64,000 nt of DNA from the NCBI GenBank assembly GCA_951813045.1, contig CATOTF010000002.1, positions 3,658,001 to 3,722,000 of the forward strand, in the 5' to 3' direction. Shown here in pieces: positions 26,150 to 35,215 of this stretch; position 1 is the first letter of the stretch; the number at the start of each line of letters is the position of its first letter. The position numbers and the translations under genes were made by a program. This DNA is from an uncultured Rhizobiaceae bacterium. Lineage in GTDB: Bacteria; Pseudomonadota; Alphaproteobacteria; Rhizobiales; Rhizobiaceae. The notes under the pieces were generated by a model. The model was not told the origin of the DNA. It made no database searches and saw only the letters and a list, made by a program, of their open reading frames with translations.

Positions 26150-27235
26150 TCAACTTAAGCCACTATCCAGATCCAAACCATAACGTTGCAGAGCATCGTC
26201 AAAATCTGTTGCAAACTGTTTTTTCCACTCCACCCTCACATCCTCATCAATCCAAGCACCATCCAATCCATTAAGTGTAAACTTGCGTAGGTCTGATAGG
26301 CTGTAACCAAACTCTTGATACATCATTTTCCAAACGAGGGCAGGTGTAACATTGTGAAATGTCGGGTCGTCCGTATTTGGGTGAATCTTCAATCCGAGCC
26401 GCCCCATTTTTCTTATGGGGTGCTTGTCTGACCACTCGTTTCGCTGGAGTGTTCGCATATAGTAAGAGTTTGTTGGCACGACCGTGACCACCAGGTTTCG
26501 TACGATACACTCCTGAACAAGTTCTGCATTGTCCAACATTGTATAACAGTGATCGAGGCGATCCACATTAAGCAGTTTGATTGCAGTCTCGACATTACGC
26601 CAATGGCACCCAAACTCTCCAGCGTGGGCGGTCGTCTTGAAACCGGTTTCTCGCGCCATTTGATAGGCTTTCCAAAAACCTTCTGGGGGATGGCCCGTTT
26701 CCAGATAGTCTATGCCAATACCAATGACCAACGCATCTCGGTTTTGCTGCATCCGTTGAACCATGACCACAGCTTCTTCTGGGCTTGCCTGCCGATCAAT
26801 GGCGTGAATGAGGCTGGACTCAATCCCCAGGGCCGCGCGCGCATCGAGCATGGCATCTGTAATTGCTGTTTGAGCCTCCACAAATGAAAGATCGGAGTGA
26901 TGATTAAGGGTTCCCGTGGAGTTCCAGAAAATTTCTGCATACCGAACAGATTCCGAAGATAGGTCTTCAAGACATTCATAAGCCACACGATACAGCCGGT
27001 CCGTACTCCCAAAAATATGTTCTTCCATAAACCGGAAGGCATGAAGCACCCCCTTAGGCTTTTCTCCTCGAACATAGTAATCAGCAATTTCTGCTTCCGA
27101 AATCGGCGCATCTGCCTGACGTGCAAATTCTTGCAGGGTTTCTTCGCGGATAGTTCCGTATAAATGGCAGTGAATATCGACTTTCGGGATTTCCTTGAAG
27201 AAAATATCCGGTATTTCCAGATTTATGTGAGACAT
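26150..27235 (-). CDS. add: Adenosine deaminase family protein
   Basis: 361-residue amidohydrolase-fold deaminase. Metal and catalytic motifs are in place: VDIHCHLYGT (~19-28), HAGE (~210), LDHCYTM (~240) and HPNTDDPTFHNV (~300, with the Asp pair that binds metal and substrate). Adenosine deaminases convert adenosine to inosine and ammonia; some relatives deaminate adenine or modified nucleobases. The ATG at 27235 opens MSHINLEIPD. It lies 148 bases downstream of another amidohydrolase gene on the same strand and upstream of the TauABC-like importer, suggesting a shared purine or amine catabolic role. Confidence 0.82.
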   Translation of the reverse strand: MSHINLEIPDIFFKEIPKVDIHCHLYGTIREETLQEFARQADAPISEAEIADYYVRGEKPKGVLHAFRFMEEHIFGSTDRLYRVAYECLEDLSSESVRYAEIFWNSTGTLNHHSDLSFVEAQTAITDAMLDARAALGIESSLIHAIDRQASPEEAVVMVQRMQQNRDALVIGIGIDYLETGHPPEGFWKAYQMARETGFKTTAHAGEFGCHWRNVETAIKLLNVDRLDHCYTMLDNAELVQECIVRNLVVTVVPTNSYYMRTLQRNEWSDKHPIRKMGRLGLKIHPNTDDPTFHNVTPALVWKMMYQEFGYSLSDLRKFTLNGLDGAWIDEDVRVEWKKQFATDFDDALQRYGLDLDSGLS

Positions 27236-27383
27236 TTGCGCCTTCCAGCCTTTCCGCGTTCAAATATATTCAAAGACCGCTCGCCCACCAATCAAACAGT
27301 CGAAGCCGACGAATGGGCCAGCGGGGAACCCGTTAGCCCAAACTGTTAAATTGTCTGGCCTGGATGCAATATCTTTCACGCAA

Positions 27384-28718
27384 TCAGCGCTGCCTATCAG
27401 CATCAATCTGGATAATCTTTTGTCTAAACCGGTCAGCCATCTGCCTCGTATCGCTCAAGACTTTATCATTTTCCAGTGTCAGTGAGCACCTGTTCCGAAC
27501 GACCCATTTCCCGTCAATCATCACATCGGTTACGTCACTGGTGTTGGCAGAAAAAACTAACATTGCGTATATATCATAAATTGGGTGAAGACGAAGCGCA
27601 TCAAGCGATATCCGAATGATGTCTGCTTTTTTCCCAATTTCAATTGAGCCTATGTCATCTTCCAAACCTATCACCCGGGCGCCCTCTATCGTGGCCATTT
27701 TCACGACGTCTCGAGCTGGTAGGCATTTCCGACTTTGCCCTAGAAGTTTTGCAAACATCGACGCTGGAGCAAATTGCGAGAACAGGTCCAACGTATTACC
27801 GCTCATCGGGCCGTCGCTGGCCAGACCCACGGGAACATTACTATTGCGCATCGCAACCACCGGCGCAATTCCCCGGCCAGCCTTGGCGTTTGAGCGCGCA
27901 TTGTGAGCGACGGAGATCCGGCGTTCAGCCAATAACTCGATTTCGTTTTGATTCAATTCAAGGCAATGCGCCATGATCGCACCCGCTCGCAAGATGCCAG
28001 ATTTATCGGCCAGTTCTACAGGGCGCATTTTGTAGTTTGTCTCGCACCACTCCATCTCAGATTTCATCTCGGCCAGATGCATTTGGATCTTCACATCAGG
28101 ATAGTCCGCTGCGTAACTGGCAACCCGCTCCATGATTTTCGGACCAGTTGAATAGGGGGCATGGGGGGCGATTGACGTGGTTATGCGATCATTGCCTTTG
28201 AACGTTTCACGCAATTCATCAACAAGAGCAAAACCTTCATCGAAGGAATTCTGGTCCGGCGGATCAAAATCAGCAAGGGATTGCCCAACGATACCCCGCA
28301 TCCCGGACGCGTCAACGACATAACCGACTTCCCGCTCAAACCAGTACATATCAGCAACTGCAGTAACGCCACCCAGCATCATTTCGAGGGCGGCATGGTT
28401 TGAGCCAACACGGACAACTTCGGGTGTGATCGCCTCTCTTTCCAATGGTAGGATGTATCGAAACAAGCGATCATCAACGTCTTCGCCCAACCCCCGAAAC
28501 AAAGTCATGGGCATATGGCAATGGGTGTTGACCATACCCGGCATGATGAGATCACCGTCGACATCGGTAACCTCGTTCGCCGTTAGATGAACTGCAGGTG
28601 CATCCCCTTCGCCCAAGGCCACAATGAGTTGATCTTCAACCACAATCCAACCTTTGGCATATTCTTCAAATGTCGCATTCATCGAAAGAATACGTGCGTT
28701 GTGAAGGAGAGTTCGCAT
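27384..28718 (-). CDS. Amidohydrolase, S-adenosylhomocysteine/5'-methylthioadenosine deaminase-like
   Basis: 444 residues from the ATG at 28718 (MRTLLHNARIL), chosen because relatives start just before this strand; the open frame extends another 35 codons without family similarity. Motifs of the TrzA/AtzA/MtaD group are visible: MPGMVNTHCHMPMTLFRGL (metal His pair), QMHLAE, MAHCLEL and GLASDGPMSGNT (metal Asp). Such enzymes hydrolytically deaminate purine or triazine rings. The C-terminal IGLEDDIGSIEIGKKADII is typical. Which substrate is used cannot be read from the sequence. Confidence 0.82.
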   Translation of the reverse strand: MRTLLHNARILSMNATFEEYAKGWIVVEDQLIVALGEGDAPAVHLTANEVTDVDGDLIMPGMVNTHCHMPMTLFRGLGEDVDDRLFRYILPLEREAITPEVVRVGSNHAALEMMLGGVTAVADMYWFEREVGYVVDASGMRGIVGQSLADFDPPDQNSFDEGFALVDELRETFKGNDRITTSIAPHAPYSTGPKIMERVASYAADYPDVKIQMHLAEMKSEMEWCETNYKMRPVELADKSGILRAGAIMAHCLELNQNEIELLAERRISVAHNARSNAKAGRGIAPVVAMRNSNVPVGLASDGPMSGNTLDLFSQFAPASMFAKLLGQSRKCLPARDVVKMATIEGARVIGLEDDIGSIEIGKKADIIRISLDALRLHPIYDIYAMLVFSANTSDVTDVMIDGKWVVRNRCSLTLENDKVLSDTRQMADRFRQKIIQIDADRQR

Positions 28719-28900
28719 TAGCAAGACCAGTTCTGGAATCGTTACTCGGGAGAGTGTGGATGGGCAGTTACAATACTTGACAAATTTCTCCAGCCAGTCA
28801 CCTTCGAAATATCGCTTTTGCACAATGGCGGATTAGGGGCGGTTTGGGGGTTTAAAATCACTTCAACCGTTCGGATCCAATTTTAACCCAGGAGATCACC

Positions 28901-29920
28901 ATGAAATACCTTCTTGCCCTTTCCACCGCACTTTGTCTGATGGCGGGTGCCGCCCAGGCAGCTGACAAAAAACTGACGATATCGGTTTACTCTTTTGCAC
29001 AGGATGCTTTCAAAAAAGCACTTTATGATCCTTTTGAAAAAATCTGCGGTTGTGAGATTGTCGTGGAAACCGGAAACAGCGTTGAGCGGATGGCCAAGAT
29101 TGAAGCCAATGCCGCAAACCCTGTCGTCGACATGGCGGTAATGTCTTCGCACGATGCATTGGCACTTGCCCGCAAAGGCTTGCTCCAGTCATTGGATGTA
29201 TCAAAGATCCCGAGCCACGCAGACCTTTATAAATCTGCACAGGATCCAATTGGCAATCTTATGGCTGTTGGATACGGCTTTTACGCAACGTCCATCGTTT
29301 ACCGTTCTGACCTGGTTACAATTGATAGTTGGGCAGACCTTCTCTCCGATAAGGTCAAAGGCCGTGTCGCGCTGCCGAATATCACCGGCACACAAGGGCC
29401 GCTGACCCTCCACATGCTCAGCAAGGCTCTCGGCAATGAAGGTATCGACTTTACCAAAACCATTGATGCCATCGGTGAGAAAAAAGATGATATCGTCACG
29501 TTCTACGGCCGTTCATCGCAGTTGGCGCAACTGATGTTGCAGGAAGAAGTCATTGCGGCCCCCGTGGGTCGTTTTGCATGGAGCCGTTTTTCGGGCGCTA
29601 AATTCCCATTCAAATGGGCAGAGCCCAAAGAAGGCCAGACCGGCGGCATGAACGTCATGTTGATGACCAAAGGCAATGGCAACGAAGAGCTGGCCTATCA
29701 GTTCATGGAATACTGGTTGTCGAACGAAACCCAAACCCGCATCGCGGAACTCAAACTGGATAGCCCGGCAAACTCAAAAGTTATCGTGAGCGATGAGATT
29801 GCCGAAAGCCTGACCTATGGAGGCGAACTCATCAACTCACTGAACATGCTCGATTCCGGCGCGATCATCGATAATCGGGACGGGTGGGTGGACCGTTGGA
29901 ACGAAAAGGTCGTGAACTGA
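28901..29920 (+). CDS. Polyamine/iron-type ABC substrate-binding protein (PotD-like)
   Basis: 339 residues with a clear Sec signal (LLALSTALCLMAGAAQAAD). The mature SBP_bac_8-like protein carries LTISVYSFAQDAFKKA, ISPAHK-free body segments and GYGFYATSIVYRSDLV, the hinge region typical of PotD/putrescine- and opine-type binding proteins. GGAGATCACC precedes the ATG. It heads the importer operon 28901-32586 and is followed by a perfect 10-bp hairpin. Associated cytosine deaminase and DUF1989 genes hint at a nitrogenous base or amine substrate. Confidence 0.85.
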   Translation: MKYLLALSTALCLMAGAAQAADKKLTISVYSFAQDAFKKALYDPFEKICGCEIVVETGNSVERMAKIEANAANPVVDMAVMSSHDALALARKGLLQSLDVSKIPSHADLYKSAQDPIGNLMAVGYGFYATSIVYRSDLVTIDSWADLLSDKVKGRVALPNITGTQGPLTLHMLSKALGNEGIDFTKTIDAIGEKKDDIVTFYGRSSQLAQLMLQEEVIAAPVGRFAWSRFSGAKFPFKWAEPKEGQTGGMNVMLMTKGNGNEELAYQFMEYWLSNETQTRIAELKLDSPANSKVIVSDEIAESLTYGGELINSLNMLDSGAIIDNRDGWVDRWNEKVVN

Positions 29921-29927
29921 ATTCATT

Positions 29928-29953
29928 GCTCCGGCGCCGTCTAGCGCCGGAGC
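29928..29953 (+). promoter_or_regulatory. Perfect hairpin after PotD-like gene
   Basis: GCTCCGGCGC and GCGCCGGAGC form a perfect 10-bp stem with a 6-base loop, 7 bases after the stop codon. Only GTTTG follows, so it resembles a message-protecting or partially terminating hairpin between the binding protein and the permeases. Confidence 0.65.
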
Positions 29954-29974
29954 GTTTGAAACCGGGATTAATCA

Positions 29975-30796
29975 ATGTTCCAAAATCAAAGGGAAGGGTT
30001 GGCGCTCGCGCTGCCGGCAGCCATTTTTACAGCTGCCCTGTTCCTTCTTCCCGTTGGTATATTACTTTCCGAAGCGTTCAAGGTCGATGGCAGTTGGTCT
30101 TTGCAGGGCTACATCGACTTTGCTTCAAAGCCGCTTAATCAGGTTGTATTTCTACGCACCCTGAAACTTGGGTTTCTTGTTGCTTTAGTCAGCGCAGTTA
30201 TCGGCTATGCTTGCGCGTTTTGTATCGTCAACCTTGATGGCAAACACAGGGGCCGCGTCTTCGGGCTGATTGTCCTCCCCCTGATGATTTCGCCGGTTGC
30301 CCGCACATACGCGTGGATAGTTATTTTGGGCCGCACCGGCATCGTCAACGATGCGATAGTAGGCCTTGGGTTGAGTGAAACACCCATTCGTCTGCTGTTC
30401 ACCGAAACAGCTGTCTTTCTGGGCCTGCTCCAACTGTTCATGCCTTTGATGATTATTTCCCTGGTGAGCGCTATGGAAAACCTGCCAAAAGACGCGGTGC
30501 CAGCCGCCCGTGTGCTGGGCGCAAAATGGCTTCAGGTGTTTACAAGGGTTATTCTCCCCCTGACCAAGGACGGGTTGGTTTTAGGGGGTACGCTCGTTTT
30601 CACTGGTTCCCTAACAGCCTATATCACGCCTGCGATTTTGGGCGGGTCAAAAGTGCTAATGCTGGAAACACTGCTTTATCAGCGGGTGAATGTCGCAAAT
30701 GATTTTGTGTCCGCCGGCATCATCGCAACCATTCTCATTGTGATGAGTTTTGGGGCCAATATTCTGCTCAAACGCATATCTTCGGCGAGGTCCTGA
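29975..30796 (+). CDS. PotB-type ABC permease
   Basis: 273 residues with six membrane helices and the family loop AARVLGAKWLQVFTRVILPLT near residues 170-190, the site that docks on the ATPase. It starts at the ATG at 29975 (MFQNQREGLAL). One base separates its stop from the next permease start. It forms the channel of the PotABCD-like importer with 30798-31577. Confidence 0.86.
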   Translation: MFQNQREGLALALPAAIFTAALFLLPVGILLSEAFKVDGSWSLQGYIDFASKPLNQVVFLRTLKLGFLVALVSAVIGYACAFCIVNLDGKHRGRVFGLIVLPLMISPVARTYAWIVILGRTGIVNDAIVGLGLSETPIRLLFTETAVFLGLLQLFMPLMIISLVSAMENLPKDAVPAARVLGAKWLQVFTRVILPLTKDGLVLGGTLVFTGSLTAYITPAILGGSKVLMLETLLYQRVNVANDFVSAGIIATILIVMSFGANILLKRISSARS

Positions 30797-30797
30797 A

Positions 30798-31577
30798 ATG
30801 ACCAGCACCTGGACATCGCGTATCATCATCGGTCTGACGCTGACGTTTTTGATCGGGCCGTTTTTTATCATCATCGCCGCTGGCCTGTCAGCGGGAGATT
30901 TTCTCGCCTTTCCACCGGAAGGCCTGACACTCAAGTGGTATATCAAGGTCTTCGAGGTCGAGAGTTTTCGTGACAGTTTTGCCCTGTCAATGTTTTTGGC
31001 CGTCTTTGGCACTATCGCAGCTCTTATGCTAGGTGTCCCCGCAGCCTATGCCCTGAGCCGGTACAAAATTCCCTATGGAGAAACAATCAAAACAGTCGTC
31101 GCGGCACCAATCATCGTTCCCGGTATAATCGTTGGCCTCGCCCTGTTGCGCTATCTTGTCGTGCCGCTCAGTTTCACAATCACGCTCGCCCTGTTTCTTG
31201 CGCACACCGCGCTAGTGCTGCCCTATGCGGTTCGGGTGGTATCTTCCAGTTTGAACAACCTACGCAGCGATATGGAAGAAGCAGCAGTTTTGCTTGGTTG
31301 CAGCCGCATCGGGGCATTTTTCCGGGTGGTACTGCCCAATATCCAAAGTGGCGTGCTGGCCGCGTTCATTTTGGGTTTCGTCACCAGTTTTAATCAGGTT
31401 CCGGTATCGCTCTTTTTGTCCGGGCCGGGGGTGCGGACGCTGCCAATCGATATGCTTTCCTATATGGAAATCACCTACGATCCGTCGGTCGCGGCCCTAT
31501 CGGCCCTGCTGGCGTTCATGTCTGTGGTCATCGTCTTTGTCGCCGAAAAGTTCTTGGGGTTTTCTAGATATGTCTGA
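30798..31577 (+). CDS. PotC-type ABC permease
   Basis: 259 residues starting at the ATG at 30798 (MTSTWTSRIIIGL), immediately after the upstream stop. Helices cover most of the length, and the docking loop EEAAVLLGCSRIGAFFRVVLP is seen at ~175-195. It overlaps the start of the ATPase gene by eight bases (ATGTCTGA), so the last two genes are translationally coupled. Confidence 0.86.
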   Translation: MTSTWTSRIIIGLTLTFLIGPFFIIIAAGLSAGDFLAFPPEGLTLKWYIKVFEVESFRDSFALSMFLAVFGTIAALMLGVPAAYALSRYKIPYGETIKTVVAAPIIVPGIIVGLALLRYLVVPLSFTITLALFLAHTALVLPYAVRVVSSSLNNLRSDMEEAAVLLGCSRIGAFFRVVLPNIQSGVLAAFILGFVTSFNQVPVSLFLSGPGVRTLPIDMLSYMEITYDPSVAALSALLAFMSVVIVFVAEKFLGFSRYV

Positions 31578-32586
31578 CGCGTTCGTCTCTTTGCAAAACC
31601 TCTCACTCGCCTACGGGAAGACCGTGGTCGTTCCGGATCTTAATCTCGATATTCGCAAGGGTGAATTGATTGCCCTGCTAGGCCCGTCGGGTTGTGGAAA
31701 GACCACTACCATGCGCGCCATTGCAGGCCTGATGTCTTTACACGGTGGTAGTATCTCCATTGATGGTATCGACATGAGTCGCACCCCGGCAAATAAGCGG
31801 GGCATCGGCCTGGTGTTTCAGTCCTATGCGTTGTTCCCGCATCTCAATGCGTTCGAAAATGTTGCATTTGGGCTGCGTCTTAAAAAACTCCCAAAATCGG
31901 AAATAGCCTCAGGTGTTGAAGCTGGTTTGAATACAGTTGGCCTGTCTCACCTTGCAGACCGCAAACCTGCGGAAATGTCCGGTGGGCAACAACAGCGCCT
32001 GTCATTGGCACGCTCACTTGTCATGCAACCAAAAGTTCTTTTGCTCGATGAACCCTTGTCCAATCTTGATGCGCGACTTCGCCTTGAAATGCGCACAGAG
32101 CTCCAGCGGGTGCAGCGGGACACCGGCATCACGATGGTGTTCGTCACACACGATCAGTCGGAAGCGCTGGCCTTGGCAGACCGTATTGTGTTGATGAAGG
32201 ACGGATTGATCGAACAACTTGGAACACCGGATGATCTTTATAACCGTCCGGAAACCGCTTTTGCAGCCGACTTCTTTGGCTTTGAAAATATCTTTAACGT
32301 GTCAGGGTCAATTATCACAGGGCCGCAGGGCAGTGCCCCCATCAACTTCAAGGCGGTAGACGGACATTTGGCCTGGCGACCCGGCGCCATAAAAATCGGA
32401 AACGGATCGCATCAAGGTACCGTCAGGGGTGTTGCCTTTGCGGGAGAACAACGCGAATACGTAATTGACTGCCAGCTTGGGCAAATCAAAGCGTCGGTTT
32501 CAGCCGATGAACCCGCCCATGAAATTGGAACAAGCATTGCCTTTGATCTCCCAAAAGCAGGTGCGCTTTCAATTCTCGTTACCTGA
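31570..32586 (+). CDS. PotA-type ABC ATP-binding protein, C-terminal end possibly altered
   Basis: 338 residues from the ATG at 31570. Walker A GPSGCGKTT, Q-loop LVFQSYALFPHLN, signature MSGGQQQRLSLARSL, Walker B LLLDEPLSNLDARLRLEMR and H-loop FVTHDQSEALAL are all intact. A C-terminal TOBE-like region (~240-338) follows. The stop at 32584 lies exactly where the remnant of another PotA-like gene begins in a different frame (DEPLSAL), so the last few residues may come from a recombination joint. The ATPase core is unaffected. Confidence 0.88.
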   Translation: MSDAFVSLQNLSLAYGKTVVVPDLNLDIRKGELIALLGPSGCGKTTTMRAIAGLMSLHGGSISIDGIDMSRTPANKRGIGLVFQSYALFPHLNAFENVAFGLRLKKLPKSEIASGVEAGLNTVGLSHLADRKPAEMSGGQQQRLSLARSLVMQPKVLLLDEPLSNLDARLRLEMRTELQRVQRDTGITMVFVTHDQSEALALADRIVLMKDGLIEQLGTPDDLYNRPETAFAADFFGFENIFNVSGSIITGPQGSAPINFKAVDGHLAWRPGAIKIGNGSHQGTVRGVAFAGEQREYVIDCQLGQIKASVSADEPAHEIGTSIAFDLPKAGALSILVT

Positions 32587-32850
32587 TGAACCGCTATCAG
32601 CACTTTACGCGCATTTAATTTTCAGATTGCAGTCGTTGCTAACGAAACTACAACGGGAATTTGGCATCACTTTCCTTTACGCTACCCACGCTCAGTCAGA
32701 AGCATTTACTTGGGCTATGTTCACATTGTTTTGGAAACCAAAGACGGCACTAAATTCAAAGTTCAACCGCAGGAAAGGGAGCTGATAAAACTAGACCATA
32801 ACAGTGATGATGTCTCATATCTAAGCTGGGAACGGAAAAACGCACATTAG
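32587..32850 (+). pseudogene. Remnant of a second PotA-type ATPase (3' half)
   Basis: Just after the intact ATPase the DNA encodes, in another frame, DEPLSALYAHLIFRLQSLL, then LQREFGITFLYATHAQSEAFT. That is a worn Walker B to H-loop region (Walker B ...DEPLSALDA and THDQ.EA.T in intact genes). After a frameshift it continues as a TOBE-like tail (VLETKDGTKFKVQ, then LSWERKNAH). The Walker A half is absent. The intact gene ends exactly where this begins, as expected for recombination between two PotA paralogues. Confidence 0.7.
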
Positions 32851-32873
32851 TTACTAACAGATGAGGCATTGAC

Positions 32874-33213
32874 ATGATTCTCAATCCAATCCCTTGGCCA
32901 AACGGCAAATGACTGGTTACCTCTCGCACATTATGACGAAATCGTATATATGATGCCTCTGCGTTCGCCAAGCGTCGAGTTTGCCAGGTTTTGAGAAGAA
33001 TTTGATCGCAATATGATGCAGGTGGGTTTTTATGATTATCGTACACCTGTTTTGACCGGTAGATTGGCAGGTTGGCGGCAAGCCGAAAAATGGTTGGAAG
33101 ACATTCTCAACACTCACCATGTTTGGTTCGCCCCATTTGAGGAGATCTGTAGAAAAGGAGGGGGTTACCAAAAATTCGAACAAAACATCTTCCCTATTAC
33201 GACCACTCCTTGA
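32874..33213 (+). pseudogene. Remnant of a polysaccharide-deacetylase-family gene
   Basis: The start MILNPIPWPNGK matches the N-terminus of allantoinase-like polysaccharide deacetylases. The frame then breaks. A HYDEIVYMMPLRSPSVEF segment and, after further damage, a C-terminal part (GRLAGWRQAEKWLEDIL, then THHVWFAPFEEI) remain. The NodB metal motifs (DxD, HxxxH) in the middle are gone. Such genes often sit beside PotABCD-like importers and DUF1989 genes, so the ancestor was probably part of this operon. Confidence 0.6.
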
Positions 33214-33237
33214 GGGTGATACATTTGAGGCTAATCC

Positions 33238-33687
33238 ATGTTAAATGATGCAGATAGAAAATTTCTTGATATAGCCTATGCGGAAGCAAAAGCGGGTTTT
33301 GAAGAGGGCGGCTGCCCGATTGGCAGCGTACTTGCCAAAGGTAGCGACCTGATCGCACAGGGTAGAAACCAACGTGTACAGGGTGGAGATCCAATCGCAC
33401 ATGGCGAAATGGACTGCTTGCGCAAGGCAGGCCGTCAAAAGTCCTACCGCGGCATGACACTCTATACGTCTTTGTCTCCTTGCATGATGTGCTCTGGCAC
33501 AATCGTGCAGTTCGGCATTCAAAGGGTGGTTGTTGGCGAGAATATCAACTTCGGTGGCAATGAAAAATTTCTGCAGGAGCGAGGGGTCGAGGTTATTCTG
33601 GTCAATGATGCCGACTGCATCGCACTGATGAAGCGTTTTATCGACGAAAAGCCGGATTTGTGGGCTGAGGATATCGCCGAAGAATAG
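33238..33687 (+). CDS. Cytosine deaminase-like nucleoside/nucleobase deaminase (yeast FCY1 type)
   Basis: 149 residues of the cytidine-deaminase fold. Zinc motifs are HGE (residues ~60-62, in PIAHGEMDCL) and PCMMC (SLSPCMMCSGTIVQFGI). The closest resemblance I recognise is yeast cytosine deaminase: VVVGENINFGGNEKFLQ and the end KRFIDEKPDLWAEDI parallel its C-terminus. It would convert cytosine to uracil plus ammonia, or act on a related base. GAGG lies 9 bases before the ATG. The DUF1989 gene follows after 17 bases, indicating an operon. Confidence 0.82.
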   Translation: MLNDADRKFLDIAYAEAKAGFEEGGCPIGSVLAKGSDLIAQGRNQRVQGGDPIAHGEMDCLRKAGRQKSYRGMTLYTSLSPCMMCSGTIVQFGIQRVVVGENINFGGNEKFLQERGVEVILVNDADCIALMKRFIDEKPDLWAEDIAEE

Positions 33688-33704
33688 TCTGGATCGAAGA
33701 CAGC

Positions 33705-34394
33705 ATGGACAAATTCGCCTATACCCCTGCACTTCCCGATGGCCTTAATGCTAGCGCCACCGATGCCATATCTCCCGACGGTTCCCCTGAGTTGGGAAAA
33801 CAATATGTAATACCCGCACGGCAGGGGCGAGCGATCCGCTTAAAAAAGGGCCAGTTGCTGACGATCTTAAATCCCCATGGTAATCAAGTGTGCGACTTTT
33901 TTGCGATTGTTGAGGGTGTACCTGGTGAGTTTCTATCGATGGAGCATTGCCGGACGGCGCTTGGGCGCATCTATGTGGGTTTGGGCGATATTCTGGTTAC
34001 TAATCGGCGGCGTTCGCTGATTGAGATCGTTGAAGACACATCACCTGGGGTTCACGATATCCTCATAGCCTGTTGCGATTTGCCTAGATATCAGCAATTG
34101 GGCGCGTCAGAATACCACGACAATTGCGCTGATAATTTCAAAATGAGCCTATTAGCCATCGACGAACAGATTATTCATGTACCCAGCCCATTTAATATCT
34201 GGATGAACATACCCGTGGCAGCGTCGGGAGAGTTTGAGTGGAAACCACCAGTATCTTCTCCTGGGGATCAGATTGTTCTTAAAGCGCACGAAGATTGTAT
34301 CGTAGTAATGTCGGCCTGTCCGCAGGATATGACTCCGGTGAATGGTCTTAATTCATTACCGCGAGAACTCGAATTTCAGATCGATGAAACTTAA
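33705..34394 (+). CDS. DUF1989 / urea carboxylase-associated family protein
   Basis: 229 residues. GKQYVIPARQGRAIRLKKGQ, NPHGNQVCDFFAI, GVHDILIACCD, YHDNCADNF and PSPFNIWMNIPV are the conserved blocks of DUF1989 proteins, which are found beside urea carboxylase, allophanate hydrolase and nucleobase or amine uptake genes. The Cys and His residues in CCDLPRY and YHDNC may bind metal or form the active site (family pattern, function unproven). It is co-directional with, and 17 bases after, the cytosine deaminase gene. Confidence 0.85.
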   Translation: MDKFAYTPALPDGLNASATDAISPDGSPELGKQYVIPARQGRAIRLKKGQLLTILNPHGNQVCDFFAIVEGVPGEFLSMEHCRTALGRIYVGLGDILVTNRRRSLIEIVEDTSPGVHDILIACCDLPRYQQLGASEYHDNCADNFKMSLLAIDEQIIHVPSPFNIWMNIPVAASGEFEWKPPVSSPGDQIVLKAHEDCIVVMSACPQDMTPVNGLNSLPRELEFQIDET

Positions 34395-34422
34395 TTTTCT
34401 CAAAAATTCTCGGAATCTCTAT

Positions 34423-34680
34423 TTATAAGTGCATTCGCTCTTCAGGGTTCATATACAATAATTTTTCCAAGTACCCGATGTTATTGTTCAATTCACTCGG
34501 TGAAGAGGCTGTTGCGGCTACGTAGAAATCCGGACGAATTATGACGTAAGTGGCATCTATGCTTTTCATCCACTTTTGATAGGTCCCATCGACATCGAAT
34601 ATTGCACCTCTTGATTTTTGACTGTCAATTTTGACAGCCTGGCCGCTTAAGCGCTGAAGTATTTTCCGCGAGTCTCCCGT
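34423..34680 (-). pseudogene. C-terminal fragment of an FAD-dependent phenol-hydroxylase-type monooxygenase
   Basis: A minus-strand frame of ~85 codons reads AIFDVDGTYQKWMKSI and then TYVIIRPDFYVAATASSPSEL, ending in TAA at 34423. This is the typical C-terminal thioredoxin-like end of MhpA/phenol-hydroxylase-type flavoprotein monooxygenases (IVRPDGYV region). The rest of the gene is missing because the frame meets IS3 sequence at ~34690, so an insertion or deletion has removed it. Confidence 0.65.
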
Positions 34681-34731
34681 CCCCCCCCAAAAAACTATGC
34701 CATTGTTAGTTTAGTTTTAGAGTTCCCGATT

Positions 34732-35215
34732 GTGTCGAGGAAGCGTTATTCGGATGAGGACGTTCTGCGTCTTCTGCGTGAGATTGAATTGAATTTGACA
34801 TCGGGGCACGGTGTTGCGTCGGCATGTCGTAGCGCCGGTGTGAGCGATGCGACGTATTACAACTGGCGTATCGAAGCAGCGTCGCGCCACCGGTTTGAGC
34901 AAGCTGTGAAGCGTTTGGTGGGCCGGGGAAGTCTCAACTTTCAAAGATGAAGGCCCTTGAGACTGGAGCAGGATAAGCAATTGATTGAGTATCAATTGTC
35001 CTGCGGAACGACTGAAGAAGATTGTGGCTACACTTGAGTTGGACAAGATGATCCTGGAGGAGAGCCTGGACTATTTAAAGCCCAATTGAATTAAAGGGGA
35101 CCTGACGACAGATCAGCTTCGTCAGGCTGTTATTCATAGGCATCAGAAGGTTGGCACATCCCAGTGACGCACCTGTCGCACGATGGGCGTTACCCAAGCT
35201 CTTCAAGCGCCCCGT
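34732..35215 (+). pseudogene. IS3-family element remnant (orfA and start of orfB)
   Basis: OrfA starts SRKRYSDEDVLRLLREIEL and keeps the helix-turn-helix GVASACRSAGVSDATYYNWR. It then loses frame, and the C-terminal LDKMILEESLDYLKPN can be recovered near 35040-35089. OrfB sequence (QAVIHRHQKVGTS, CRTMGVTQAL) follows to about 35215 with a stop inside, and the catalytic core is absent. It is not active. It truncates the monooxygenase fragment on its left. Confidence 0.75.
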
